Shown: positions 19,879-28,316, numbered from the stretch's first letter. The stretch is 64,000 nucleotides of DNA from Azospirillum doebereinerae (GCF_003989665.1 NZ_RZIJ01000007.1:183107-247106); one strand, 5' to 3'. Notes: a model not told the origin generated them from the letters alone. Translations and numbers: made by a program.

Positions 19879-20703
19879 TCATCGCTTGACGCCCCAGGGG
19901 CGGGCGGCGTTGCGCCAGCGCTCGAACTCGGAGCGGATCGGGTGGACCAGCGTGTATTCGACCAGGATCAGCCCGGCCACCGCGATCAGCACCCAGGCCA
20001 GCGCCTCGGCGACGTCCAGGTTGGCGCGGGCGGTCGCCAGCGCCCCGCCGATGCCGCCGGTGTTGGCGAGAAGCTCCGCCATCACCGCCACCTTGAACGC
20101 CGAGCCGAGCGCCACCGTCAGCGCCGGGAACAGGAAGGCGGCGACGTGGCGCAGGCCCAGCGTGGTCAGCCGGGCGAGCGGGCCGGCGCCGAAGGCGCGG
20201 GCCATGTCGTCCAGCCCCCGGTCGCGGGTGACGGCGCCCTCGGCGACGCCGACGAACACCACGGGGGTGGCGGCGACCAGCACCGTGGTGATGATGGTCC
20301 CGTCGGTGGAGCCGAACCAGATCATCGCCAGCACGATCCAGGCGATGGGCGGCACGCCCAGCAGCAGGGTCAGGATCGGACGGGCCAGCCGCATCGTCGC
20401 CGCCGAATAGCCGGCGGCCAGGCCGCCGAGCGCGCCGACGGTCCCCGCCAGCGCGAAGCCCTCGACCGCGCGCAGCGTGGTCTGCCCGGCCAGCGCCCAG
20501 GCGGCGGGGTCGGCGGCGATGGTCAGCCCGGCGGACAGCGTCGCCAGCGGGGCGGGCAGGATGAAGTCGCCGTAGCGCTCATGCCCGGCCTGCCAGAGCG
20601 CGGCGAACAGCGCCAGCCCGGCCAGCCCGGCCCAGCCCGACCACAGGAACTGCCCGACCCGGCCCAGCCGGTCGAGAACCACCCTCACGATCACCGTCGT
20701 CAT
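19879..20703 (-). CDS. ABC transporter permease, nitrate/sulfonate/taurine type
   Basis: A 274-residue inner-membrane protein with about six helices of the SsuC/TauC (BPD_transp_1) family. The EAA loop that contacts the ATPase is visible as EGAVTRDRGLDDMARAFGAG. It follows the binding-protein gene by only 7 bp. It should be the single permease of the importer whose ATPase is at 16126-16899. The substrate is unknown; the family imports small anions and organosulfonates, but also thiamine precursors and other small molecules. Confidence 0.88.
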   Translation of the reverse strand: MTTVIVRVVLDRLGRVGQFLWSGWAGLAGLALFAALWQAGHERYGDFILPAPLATLSAGLTIAADPAAWALAGQTTLRAVEGFALAGTVGALGGLAAGYSAATMRLARPILTLLLGVPPIAWIVLAMIWFGSTDGTIITTVLVAATPVVFVGVAEGAVTRDRGLDDMARAFGAGPLARLTTLGLRHVAAFLFPALTVALGSAFKVAVMAELLANTGGIGGALATARANLDVAEALAWVLIAVAGLILVEYTLVHPIRSEFERWRNAARPWGVKR

Positions 20704-20710
20704 GCCGCGC

Positions 20711-21709
20711 CTAAAGGTAGAAGTCTGGCGCGGGCAGCGCCCCGCCGATGATCTTGGGATCGAACTCCGACACCGCGCGGAACAGGGATTCCAGCGACTC
20801 CCGCGCGGAGACGGCGCGGAGCGCGACGAGGTTGGAATGGGGGATCGCCTGCTCGATCACCGGCCAGGGCAGGCTGAGCGGCGCAGCCGCGTCGCTGGCC
20901 GCCCGCGCCGGGTCGGCGTTGACCGAGGCGGTCGCGGCGGCCAGCGCGGCGTGCAGCGCCTCGACGGCGGGGGCGTGATCGGCCAGGAAAGCACCGGTGA
21001 CGCCGAGCCCGGCCTGCGGCAGGACCGTGCCGAGGCCGGTGGCGGCGCCCCAGGCCTTCTGGATGTCGAGGACGCGCGTGACCGTCTTGCCCGCTTGGCC
21101 CGCGCGCAGGATGGCGGCCGAGGCCGCCGGCTCGGGCAGCAGGGCGGCGTCGGCCCGGCCGGTGAGGAGAAGCTGGATCGCCTCCATCGGCGTGCCGGCG
21201 AACTGGAGGCCGACGTCTGCGTCGGGCGTCAGCCGCTCCGCCGCCAGCAGGCGGCGGAACACCAGCTCGGGCGTGTCGTTGCGGAAGGGCACCGCGACCG
21301 AGCGGCCCTTCAGCGCGGCGACCGAGGTCAGCGACGGGTCGGCCGACAGCAGATGGAGCAGCCCGTTGGTCATCACGTTGACCAGCCGGACGCCCAGCCC
21401 CTTGTTGAACAGGTTGGCGGCGGACTGGGTCGGCAGCACGAAGGCCTGCATGGTGCCCGACGTCAGGCCGGCGCGCAGCTCGTCGGGGGTGCGCCACGCC
21501 TTGAAGACGACCTTGTCGGCGACCGGCCGCGTCAGGCCCGAGGCAATGGCGTGGACCAGCGTGATCGAGGGGCCGGCCGGCGGCCCCCACAGGGTCAGCT
21601 CGGGCAAGGGCGCCGCTCTTACCGTGGCTGACGACGATGTCCGGAAGGCGGGAAGCGTCAGGGCGGCGGCGAGGCCCGCGAGCGTGGCGCGGCGGGTGAG
21701 GCGGGGCAT
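20711..21709 (-). CDS. ABC transporter substrate-binding protein (SsuA/NrtA-like)
   Basis: A 332-residue periplasmic binding protein, first gene of the unit. The start at 21709 is preferred because it begins a signal peptide with a twin-arginine-like motif (MPRLTRRATLAGLAAAL); an in-frame ATG at 21817 gives an unlikely Pro/Arg-rich extension. The body fits the NMT1/SsuA-like fold (LWGPPAGPSITLVHAI, AALKGRSVAVPFRNDTPE, PMEAIQLLLTGRADAALLPEP). A Tat-type signal would suggest folding, perhaps with a cofactor, before export. No ligand can be assigned. Confidence 0.82.
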   Translation of the reverse strand: MPRLTRRATLAGLAAALTLPAFRTSSSATVRAAPLPELTLWGPPAGPSITLVHAIASGLTRPVADKVVFKAWRTPDELRAGLTSGTMQAFVLPTQSAANLFNKGLGVRLVNVMTNGLLHLLSADPSLTSVAALKGRSVAVPFRNDTPELVFRRLLAAERLTPDADVGLQFAGTPMEAIQLLLTGRADAALLPEPAASAAILRAGQAGKTVTRVLDIQKAWGAATGLGTVLPQAGLGVTGAFLADHAPAVEALHAALAAATASVNADPARAASDAAAPLSLPWPVIEQAIPHSNLVALRAVSARESLESLFRAVSEFDPKIIGGALPAPDFYL

Positions 21710-22093
21710 GGGCGGACCTGTGCGGCAAGGGGACGCGGGCGCGCGTTTCCTCGCTGGCTCTCTGGCTGGCTGGACGACGCTTGCGGGTGGAAACCCGTCG
21801 CGCGCGGCGACCCGCACACGACCGCCGTCAGAAGATCATGGCCCGGCGGCGGGCTTTTTGTGCGAGCGCAAACTGTCCGGCGATTGTCCGCTTTCCTTGG
21901 AAATCTCCATTCCGGCATTCGAGCCTAAATTAGCGGCAATTCGAAATTAACGACTCATAAATGGTTTTCCACTGAAATCGTCAATCGTGGGAATCAGGAT
22001 GATCAGACTCCAAAAAGTCTCCGGGCGATCCGGGGGCGGAGCCTTTCTGCGCCCAGCCGGGAAAACGGCGTGCCGACATTTTAAGAGGCTCAT
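21710..22093. other. Divergent spacer with a structured plus-strand segment
   Basis: A 384-bp gap between the binding-protein gene (minus) and the pilin-like gene (plus). The left half is GC-rich: it has CTGGCT repeats near 21755-21773 and a hairpin CGGGT-GGAA-ACCCG at 21784-21797 with a GNRA loop on the plus strand. A terminator-like hairpin follows at 21841. The right half, about 21890-22090, is AT-richer and should hold the pilin promoter; an AAGAGG ribosome site precedes the ATG at 22094. Confidence 0.5.
21841..21859 (+). terminator. Terminator-like hairpin with T-run
   Basis: GCCCG-gcgg-CGGGC followed directly by TTTTT on the plus strand. The stem is only five base pairs but very GC-rich. 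No plus-strand gene ends here, so it either terminates a short untranslated transcript from the structured region to its left, or is incidental. Confidence 0.4.
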
Positions 22094-22756
22094 ATGTTCA
22101 ATATTTTGACCGTCATCATTTCCGTCGCCCTCACGGCCGTGATGGGCGCCGCAGGTGTGTTCTATGTCGGCTCGGCGTTCACGACCGCAGGCCCGAAGGC
22201 CGCCGCCGTCGGCATCGTCCAGTCGCTGTCGCAGGTCGACGCGGCCTGGACGCTCTACGCCTCCAACGGCAACACGACCACGTTCGGCGCAGCCGGCGCA
22301 ACCTTTCCGACCATGAGCGGTGCGGCGACGCAAACGGACCTCATCAACACCGGCTTCCTCGCCGCCGTGCCGACGGCACCCACAATCGCCTCCACCTGGG
22401 GAGGCGGCGCCACCACCACCATCGCGCTCGACCTCACGAACCCCGCCACGGCGAGCGGCCTGACCGGAAACACCAACTTCGCCAACGGCGGCGTTTTCCT
22501 GGTGCTGGCCAGCACCGCCCTGTCGCAGTGCACGGAAATCGCCCGCGCCGGTGGCCAGATCACCGCCACTGGCACGCTGGCGGTGCCCGGCACCGGCCTG
22601 AACCTGTTGGCGGCGAGTCAGGCCAACTTCATCGCGGCCTTCACCGGCTATAAGTTCGGCTGCGTCCAGATGACCACGGCGACCGGTCTGACGCTGAACA
22701 ACGTTGCCGGCGCTGCGGGCGACGCCAACAAATACGTGGCCTACTACAAGTTCTAA
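22094..22756 (+). CDS. Type IV pilin-like major subunit candidate
   Basis: A 220-residue protein with one N-terminal hydrophobic helix (residues 3-30) and an Ala/Thr/Gly-rich soluble domain. C146 and C190 could form the C-terminal disulfide loop typical of type IVb pilins, and it ends with an aromatic tail (YVAYYKF). There is no prepilin leader before the helix: no G-F/M-E cleavage site is visible and translation starts directly with MFNILTVIIS. It has a good ribosome site (AAGAGG) and is the first gene of the pilus cluster, consistent with an abundant PilS-like subunit. Codon use and composition look normal but are richer in Thr than its neighbours. Confidence 0.75.
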   Translation: MFNILTVIISVALTAVMGAAGVFYVGSAFTTAGPKAAAVGIVQSLSQVDAAWTLYASNGNTTTFGAAGATFPTMSGAATQTDLINTGFLAAVPTAPTIASTWGGGATTTIALDLTNPATASGLTGNTNFANGGVFLVLASTALSQCTEIARAGGQITATGTLAVPGTGLNLLAASQANFIAAFTGYKFGCVQMTTATGLTLNNVAGAAGDANKYVAYYKF

Positions 22757-22929
22757 GCGACGCCATCGACGTCCGACGCCATCGCCCCGGTCCTTGCGGC
22801 CGGGGCGATCGCGTTTCCGGCGGTCGCCTATTTGATGCGGGCGCACCATTGCCGCCAGGATTGGTTCCACGCCCCCCAACGGGGTAGAGTGCGCGCCGAC
22901 AGGCTTCCGCCGCAGGGACGATTCGCGCC

Positions 22930-24597
22930 ATGACCTCGCTGATCCTGATGACGATCATGGCCATTTCGCTGGTGGCGACCACCGGATACACCGCCTACAC
23001 CATGGTCGACGCCTCCAACCGCGTCAGCCAGGCCCAGCGCAGCGCCGCCGAGATGCACCGGCTCGCCGCCCTGGTGGAGGCCAACCTGCGCACGCTCGAC
23101 AACGACGGGGTCGCCAGCCCGCCGGCCCCCGAGGATCCACCGGTGCAGCCGGCTGGAAGGCAGGCCGCCAAGACGCAAGCATCGAACACCAAGGCGCCCG
23201 CCAAGGCGGAGGCCGCGCAGCCGGCGGGCACCCTGCCGCGCTGGCTGCTGCCCGGCACCCGGACGCCGTGGGGCGCCGTCTACGGCTATTGCGTCTTCGC
23301 GCCCTCGGCCGACCGCGCGGCGGCGCAGACGCGCACCGCCGCGTGGCCGGCGGGGGCCGCGAGCGGCGGCCGGGCCTACGTCGCCGCCGCCCCCGCCGCC
23401 CCGGCGGAGCTGGCCCGCGCCGGGGTGGTGGCGGCCATCGTGGCGCCGGCCATCGGCTCCACCGCCTTGCCCGACTGCGCCACCCTGAGCTTCAAGGACG
23501 GCCAGATCGCCGCCGCCGAGGGCAGCGCCGTCGCCGTCACCCGTGGCGCCTCGGCCGATCTGGCGGCGCTGGCCGCCTCGGCGACGGTCACCCGCTACGT
23601 GGCGCCGGCCGCGCTGGGCGACGCCAGCGGCACGACTCCGGCGGACGCCATGGCGCTGACGGCGGCGCTCGGCCACTGGCAGGCGACCCGGCCGGCGACC
23701 ATGGTGCTGCGGCTGGCCCCCGGCCGCCACGAAATCCCGGCGGCGCTGGTCCAGGCGCTGGCCGCCGATCCGCCGGGCGGCGGCGGGCGGGCGCTGCGGC
23801 TGGTGCTGAAGGGGGAGAGCGCGGGCGTGGTGCTGGCGACGACTCCGCCCGACATGGCCCTGCGCCTGCCGACCGACGCGCGGGTCGAGAACGTCGCCTT
23901 CGAGATGCCGGTGGAGGCGCTGCCCGGCACGCAGCTGACCTTCGCCGGCAACAACGCCATCGTCACCGGCCGGATCGCCGCCCTGCGGGTGGCGCACGCG
24001 CGGCTGGACGTGGCCGGCGGGCGGTTGGCGCTGTCGGCGCCCGGCGGCGACGGGGTGCTGGTGGACGGCGGCAGCGCGCTGTTCCGCGACGCGGTGGTGG
24101 ACGCGACGGTCGGCGCCGGGCGCAGCGCGCTGGTCTCCACGCTGGGCGCCGCCGTCACCTTCACGGCGGAGACCCGGCGACCGCTCCTTCAGGTCCGTGG
24201 CCGGGGGTTGCCGATGGCGGCGATGCGCAGCGGCGGTGGGCAGGCCATCCTCGACCGCACCGACGTCGCCATGGACAACGGGACGCCCTTCGGGGTGGTG
24301 GTGGAGAACGGTCAACTGGAGATGAAAGCCTCGGTCATCGGCGGTCCGGCGGCGCGGCCGGGTAGCGCCGGGGTCCTCGACCTCGGCGGGTCGCACGCCA
24401 TCGCCGATCCCAACAGCCAGGTCTGGTCGGCGCCGGGCGGCCGCTGCGCGCAGGGCGCCCTGTTCGCCCAGCCGGCCACCCAGAGCGAGGCCAGCCGCCT
24501 GATCGCCGGGGGAAGCGCCGTAGGAGGCGCCCCTTTGGCGGGCGTCCCGGCCGCCGCCGCCATCGCCAACCGCGCGAGCTGGACATGCCGGTCCTGA
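22930..24597 (+). CDS. PilV-like protein with beta-helix domain
   Basis: A 555-residue protein. An N-terminal membrane helix (residues 1-25) leads into a short coiled segment (about 30-58), a Pro/Ala/Lys-rich linker (about 62-105), and a long domain of repeated short hydrophobic strands (about 240-480; for example VLRLAPGRHEI, LRLVLKGESAGVVL, VENVAFEMP, LDVAGGRLAL, LEMKASVIGG) that reads as a right-handed parallel beta-helix. Such folds bind polysaccharide. Placed right after the pilin-like gene, it best fits a PilV-type tip adhesin. No site-specific recombination repeats (shufflon) are seen. Its end overlaps the next gene by 13 bases. Confidence 0.7.
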   Translation: MTSLILMTIMAISLVATTGYTAYTMVDASNRVSQAQRSAAEMHRLAALVEANLRTLDNDGVASPPAPEDPPVQPAGRQAAKTQASNTKAPAKAEAAQPAGTLPRWLLPGTRTPWGAVYGYCVFAPSADRAAAQTRTAAWPAGAASGGRAYVAAAPAAPAELARAGVVAAIVAPAIGSTALPDCATLSFKDGQIAAAEGSAVAVTRGASADLAALAASATVTRYVAPAALGDASGTTPADAMALTAALGHWQATRPATMVLRLAPGRHEIPAALVQALAADPPGGGGRALRLVLKGESAGVVLATTPPDMALRLPTDARVENVAFEMPVEALPGTQLTFAGNNAIVTGRIAALRVAHARLDVAGGRLALSAPGGDGVLVDGGSALFRDAVVDATVGAGRSALVSTLGAAVTFTAETRRPLLQVRGRGLPMAAMRSGGGQAILDRTDVAMDNGTPFGVVVENGQLEMKASVIGGPAARPGSAGVLDLGGSHAIADPNSQVWSAPGGRCAQGALFAQPATQSEASRLIAGGSAVGGAPLAGVPAAAAIANRASWTCRS

Positions 24598-26141
24598 AAC
24601 CCTCGTCGGCGTTCCGCGAGGAACTGGCCGGCTATCTGCTGCGCAAGGGGCTGGTGACGCGCGGCATCCTCGACGCGGCGCTGGCCGAGCAGCGGGTGAC
24701 CGGCGAATCGCTGGGCGCCATCCTGGTGCGCAACGGTTTCCTCGCCCGCGCCGACCTCAACGAGGCCCAGGTCAGCCACGAGACGGCGCTGGAAACGCCG
24801 ACCGCCATGGGCGGCACGCCGATCCCGCTGCCCCTGCTGGAGCGCCACGCGATCATCGTCACCGGCCTCAACGCCGAGACCGTCCAGGTCGCCACGCTGC
24901 ACGAGGAATCGGTGGCGGAGCGGGTGATCGCCGCCTACTACCCCGGCAAGGCGATCCAGTTCAGCGCCTTCGTCCCCGACCAGTACGACGAGTTCCTCGA
25001 CCGCGTCCGCCGCAGCCAGAACGGGGAGGAGGACGGCGACCCGGTCGGACAGCTGGTCGCCCGCGCGATCGAGGCCGGGGCGTCGGACATCCACATCGTC
25101 CCGCGCCGCAAGACCTGCAGCGTCTTCCTGCGCGTGGACGGCATCCGCCGGCTGATGGACGAGACGGCGGCGGCCCCGGCAGCGACCATGGCCGCCCGCA
25201 TCAAGGACCGCTCGGGCATGGATCTGGCCGAGCGGCGGCTGCCGCAGGAGGGCCGCTTCGAGGTCGAGCACCAGGGGCGGCCGGTCGATCTGCGCGTCAC
25301 CACCGTGCCCTCGGTGGACGGCGAGATCATCGTGCTGCGCCTGCTCGACGCCGAGCGGGTGCAGCCCAACCTCGACACGCTGGGCCTGAGCCGGGTGGCC
25401 GAGTGGCGGCGCAGCGTCGACCGCCGGCATGGGCTCTGTCTGGTCTGCGGCCCGACGGGGTCGGGCAAATCCACCACCCTGACCGCCACCGTGCGCGAGA
25501 TGGACCGGCTGGGCCGGGCGATCTACAGCATCGAGGATCCGGTGGAATACCGCATGGCCTACACGGGCCAAGTCAACGTCAACCCGGCGGTGAAGCTCGA
25601 CTTCGCCCGCGTTGTCCGCACCTTCATGCGCGCCGACCCCGACGTGATCGTGCTGGGCGAGGTGCGCGACGAGGAGACGGCGCAGATCGCCGTCCGCGCC
25701 GCCGACACCGGCCACATGGTGCTGACCACGCTGCACACCGGCTCGGTCAACGGCGCCATCGACCGGCTGCGCCATCTGGGCGTGCCCCCCCACGACATCA
25801 AGGGCCTGCTGCGTGGCGTCATGGTGCAGTCGCTGATCCGCACCACCTGCCAGGACTGCCATGGCGCCGGCTGCCCCGCCTGCGGCGGCGGCGGCTATGC
25901 CGGGCGGACCGCGATCAGCGAATGCGCGGTCTTCGACGATTCCGCCGCCGTGGTCGCCGCCGCCAAGGGCGGGCGGAATTGGCCCACCCTGTTCGACGAC
26001 GCCGTCGCCAAGTTCCACGCCGGCCTGACCACGGCGGCGGAGTTGCGCCGGGTCTTCGGCAGCGAGGCGTCGGGCATGGAGCCGCGCATGCCGGTGCCGC
26101 AACCGCCGGTGAAACCGGCGCCGAAGTCTCCGCGCCAATGA
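24585..26141 (+). CDS. Type IV pilus/type II secretion ATPase (GspE/PilB/PilQ family)
   Basis: A 518-residue secretion ATPase. The N-terminal domain resembles the MshEN/GspE-N module (LAEQRVTGESLGAILVRNGFL). The core has Walker A GPTGSGKST (residues 289-297), the Asp box IYSIEDPVEY, Walker B DVIVLGEVRDEET and the His box HMVLTTLHTGS. A zinc-binding C422-x2-C425-x4-C430-x2-C433 module is present, as in assembly ATPases and not in PilT retraction ATPases. By the R64 scheme this is PilQ; by the general scheme, PilB. It powers pilus assembly from the cytoplasm. Confidence 0.92.
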   Translation: MPVLKPSSAFREELAGYLLRKGLVTRGILDAALAEQRVTGESLGAILVRNGFLARADLNEAQVSHETALETPTAMGGTPIPLPLLERHAIIVTGLNAETVQVATLHEESVAERVIAAYYPGKAIQFSAFVPDQYDEFLDRVRRSQNGEEDGDPVGQLVARAIEAGASDIHIVPRRKTCSVFLRVDGIRRLMDETAAAPAATMAARIKDRSGMDLAERRLPQEGRFEVEHQGRPVDLRVTTVPSVDGEIIVLRLLDAERVQPNLDTLGLSRVAEWRRSVDRRHGLCLVCGPTGSGKSTTLTATVREMDRLGRAIYSIEDPVEYRMAYTGQVNVNPAVKLDFARVVRTFMRADPDVIVLGEVRDEETAQIAVRAADTGHMVLTTLHTGSVNGAIDRLRHLGVPPHDIKGLLRGVMVQSLIRTTCQDCHGAGCPACGGGGYAGRTAISECAVFDDSAAVVAAAKGGRNWPTLFDDAVAKFHAGLTTAAELRRVFGSEASGMEPRMPVPQPPVKPAPKSPRQ

Positions 26142-26151
26142 AGCCCCGCCA

Positions 26152-26607
26152 ATGAACATCATCCAGGCGGTGCTCGCGGTCGCGCTGATGGCCATGGCGG
26201 TGGCGGGCGGCATCCAGTACGTCAACCCCAACGCCGCGACGGGCACCCGCCTCGCCTCCCAGGCCGACGCCGGTTTCTCGACGCTCGAAAGCGCCTTCCG
26301 CAGCCGGCAGGCCGGCGGGGCGACCGCCCCCGCCGCCGAGGCGTGGCAGGCGGCGCTGTTCCCCGCCTATGGCAGCCCGCCGGCCGCCGTGGCGGGGCTG
26401 TCCTGGTCCTACGGGGTCGAGGCGGCGGGGGTGTGGTTCTGCCTGTCCGGGCCGCTGTCACGGGATCCGGTGAAACAGGCGCTGACCGCGTTGGCCACGC
26501 GCCGGCCGCAGGGGCTCTACGACGTGACGCGGAGCTGCGGCGGCGCCGGCGGGCCGCCGGAAGGTACCATCGCCGCCACCTTGTGGATGCAGAGAACGAC
26601 GCCGTGA
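26152..26607 (+). CDS. Pilin-like or PilM-like membrane-anchored protein
   Basis: A 151-residue protein with an N-terminal hydrophobic helix (MNIIQAVLAVALMAMAVAGGIQ), then Asn/Ala-rich sequence and a soluble domain with C-terminal Cys residues (about C102 and C129). The general plan (short N-terminal anchor, 120-residue periplasmic domain) fits either a minor pilin or the small PilM protein of R64-type pili; I cannot decide. As with the 22094 protein, no leader peptide precedes the helix. It begins 10 bp after the ATPase gene, so it is in the same transcript. Confidence 0.7.
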   Translation: MNIIQAVLAVALMAMAVAGGIQYVNPNAATGTRLASQADAGFSTLESAFRSRQAGGATAPAAEAWQAALFPAYGSPPAAVAGLSWSYGVEAAGVWFCLSGPLSRDPVKQALTALATRRPQGLYDVTRSCGGAGGPPEGTIAATLWMQRTTP

Positions 26608-26694
26608 GTTGACAAGGATCGGAACAGCGGAAGCCCGGCCGTTGTCCCGGCTTTTGCTGTTGACCGGGGCCTGGACCCCGCCATAAACAGCTGC

Positions 26695-26719
26695 CAATAC
26701 TCGGCTGTTCGGAGTATTG
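26695..26719. promoter_or_regulatory. Perfect inverted repeat ahead of the 26776 gene
   Basis: CAATACTC at 26695-26702 and GAGTATTG at 26712-26719 form an exact 8-bp inverted repeat with a 9-base spacer. It lies 57 bases before the next gene start, in a 168-bp gap inside the pilus cluster. It could be an operator or a weak attenuator; there is no T-run. Confidence 0.4.
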
Positions 26720-26775
26720 TCGGCGGACGCGGGCTACCCCTTTTTGGGGAGCGGGATCGAAAGGCAGGGTCTTTC

Positions 26776-27498
26776 TTGGGCGACAGCGGGCTCGCGGCCA
26801 ATGTTCTGTACGGCTTCCTGGAGGGCGTCGAGCGCCGCGACGCGCTGGCCTACGCGCGGTCCTTTGCCCGGCGCACCCTCAAGACCTCCGAGCGCTGCTG
26901 GTACGCCGTCGAGCCGCTGTGGACGGGCTATCTCTACGAGGTTCACGAGGGCGGCCCCGGCCGATCCTTCCTGCCCGACCTCGTGACCGAACTGGACGCC
27001 AACCCCGGCGGCATCGCGCTGGTGCCGTCCGGCCGCCGGGTGTTCGAACTGACGGTGCGCAACGGCCGGCCGGTCGGCGGGTTGCTGCCGGAGGCGAAGA
27101 GCCGGCAGGTCCAGCTCCAGATGGCGGCGATGCGGCCGACCGCCAAGGTCGACGGACGCGCCTATGGGCTGGTGATTCCGCCCTGGGTGACGCCCGACCA
27201 GGTGCGGCTGCGCACCATCCGGCCGACGCGGCGCATGCGGCGGGTCTCCACCCCGGTGTCGGTGCCCCTGGCGCTGTCGGCGGTCGGCTTCGCCGCCGGG
27301 CTCGGCCTGCTGACCACGGGGGGCGGGCTGTATTACTGGTCGCCCCACCGCGTGCCGCGCCCGCAGTTGCTGACGGTGGACCAGATGCCGCACCGCCAAT
27401 GGGAAAAGGCGCTGGCGACCATCGGGCCGGACAGCTACGTCAGCAAGCTGGAATTCCGCGACGGCCGCTGGACCATCGAGACCGCGACGGCAAGATGA
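26776..27498 (+). CDS. Single-pass membrane protein of pilus cluster (PilO2-like?)
   Basis: A 240-residue protein with a cytosolic N-terminal domain (about residues 1-150), one hydrophobic helix at about 155-180, and a C-terminal periplasmic part of about 60 residues (VDQMPHRQWEKAL...LEFRDGRWTIE). The topology resembles PilO/PilL-type inner-membrane scaffold proteins, and its place between the ATPase and PilP/PilN-like genes fits the R64 order, but it is much shorter than R64 PilO (about 430). The start is taken as TTG at 26776, preceded by a weak purine-rich site; the exact start is uncertain. Confidence 0.65.
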   Translation: MGDSGLAANVLYGFLEGVERRDALAYARSFARRTLKTSERCWYAVEPLWTGYLYEVHEGGPGRSFLPDLVTELDANPGGIALVPSGRRVFELTVRNGRPVGGLLPEAKSRQVQLQMAAMRPTAKVDGRAYGLVIPPWVTPDQVRLRTIRPTRRMRRVSTPVSVPLALSAVGFAAGLGLLTTGGGLYYWSPHRVPRPQLLTVDQMPHRQWEKALATIGPDSYVSKLEFRDGRWTIETATAR

Positions 27499-27535
27499 AC
27501 GCTGCAAACGACCGCGTCATAAAGCCAGTCCTTGA

Positions 27536-27681
27536 AGCCCCTCTCCCCTTGAGGGAGAGGGGTTGGGGTGAGGGGGCCGCAAACCTTTCCGCCTTCGGCG
27601 AAATACCCCTCATCCCAACCCGCGAACCCATCGGACGCCTTTGGCGTCCTCCGGGATTCGCCCCGCAAGGGGAGAAGGGCT
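27536..27681. repeat. Intergenic palindromic repeat, family B copy 1
   Basis: The left arm starts AGCCCCTCTCCCC and runs to GGTTGGGGTGAGG; the right arm holds CCCCTCATCCCAACCC and ends in AAGGGGAGAAGGGCT. Compared with copies 2 and 3, the right arm is interrupted by about 40 bases (about 27620-27662). It fills most of the 320-bp gap between the 26776 and 27819 genes. Confidence 0.85.
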
Positions 27682-27818
27682 CCCTTCCAGCGGAGAGACT
27701 CGTTCCCCGATCACTCCACCGCGCCCCAATCACCATTGCTTTACGAATTCTCTGGCTAACTGCCGCCGATGGTCAGGCTGTGCGGGCGGATGCGATGGAC
27801 GAGCGGAGGGCCGGTGCG

Positions 27819-28316
27819 ATGATCCGGCGGAGGCTGCGGGCGTGCATGGCCGCCGCGCTTCTCATCGCGTCCCCCCTGGCGGTGGCCACGGCGGAGGAAA
27901 GCCCCTTCCTGTCGCCCAAGGAACGCCAGGACCATCTGGAGGCCCGGATTCAGCAGCGCATCGACAACGCCGTCTCCGGTCTGGAGGAGCGCTTGGCCAA
28001 GACGGTGATCGACGCCTTCGACGGCAAGGCCCGCGACGGCGCACTGCCCCGCGCGGTGGACGACGCGATGGCCCGCCGCATGGCGGCGACCGGCGGCGCG
28101 GCCTCCGGAAGGCCGCCGACCGGCCCCGGCGGCAACGCCCCCCGCCTGCCTCCGCTGCCCAACCTGAACGGCGCCGAGCTGGTCCCGGCCGGCGCCACCT
28201 TCGTCGGCTGCCTCGACGGCCGCGCCTTCTTCCAGGACCGCTCGGGAACGCCCTTCCTGATCGATCCGCGCGCCTTCCCGGCGTCACCCGGCGGACCCTC
28301 CTCATGCGCGCGCTGA
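27819..28316 (+). CDS. Exported PilP-like pilus protein
   Basis: A 165-residue protein with a signal peptide (MIRRRLRACMAAALLIASPLAVATAEE), then a helical stretch with heptad-like spacing (LEARIQQRIDNAVSGLEERL) and a C-terminal small domain (GAELVPAGATFVGCLDGRAFFQD) that resembles the compact domain of PilP-type proteins, which bind the secretin. The ATG at 27819 has an AGGG eight bases upstream; an ATG at 27795 lacks one. The 3' end overlaps the secretin gene by 13 bases, so the two are co-translated, as pilP/pilN-type neighbours would be. Confidence 0.7.
   Translation: MIRRRLRACMAAALLIASPLAVATAEESPFLSPKERQDHLEARIQQRIDNAVSGLEERLAKTVIDAFDGKARDGALPRAVDDAMARRMAATGGAASGRPPTGPGGNAPRLPPLPNLNGAELVPAGATFVGCLDGRAFFQDRSGTPFLIDPRAFPASPGGPSSCAR

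Noticed and set aside
21710..21840. A known metabolite riboswitch in the leader of the binding-protein gene
   Set aside because: No conserved core of TPP, SAM, cobalamin, FMN or c-di-GMP classes could be found on either strand.
22930..24597. A shufflon (recombining 3' ends) in the PilV-like gene
   Set aside because: No inverted crossover repeats or recombinase gene are seen nearby.
24312..26246. A 644-codon minus-strand frame opposite the pilus ATPase
   Set aside because: The plus-strand ATPase has all its motifs; the antisense frame has none.
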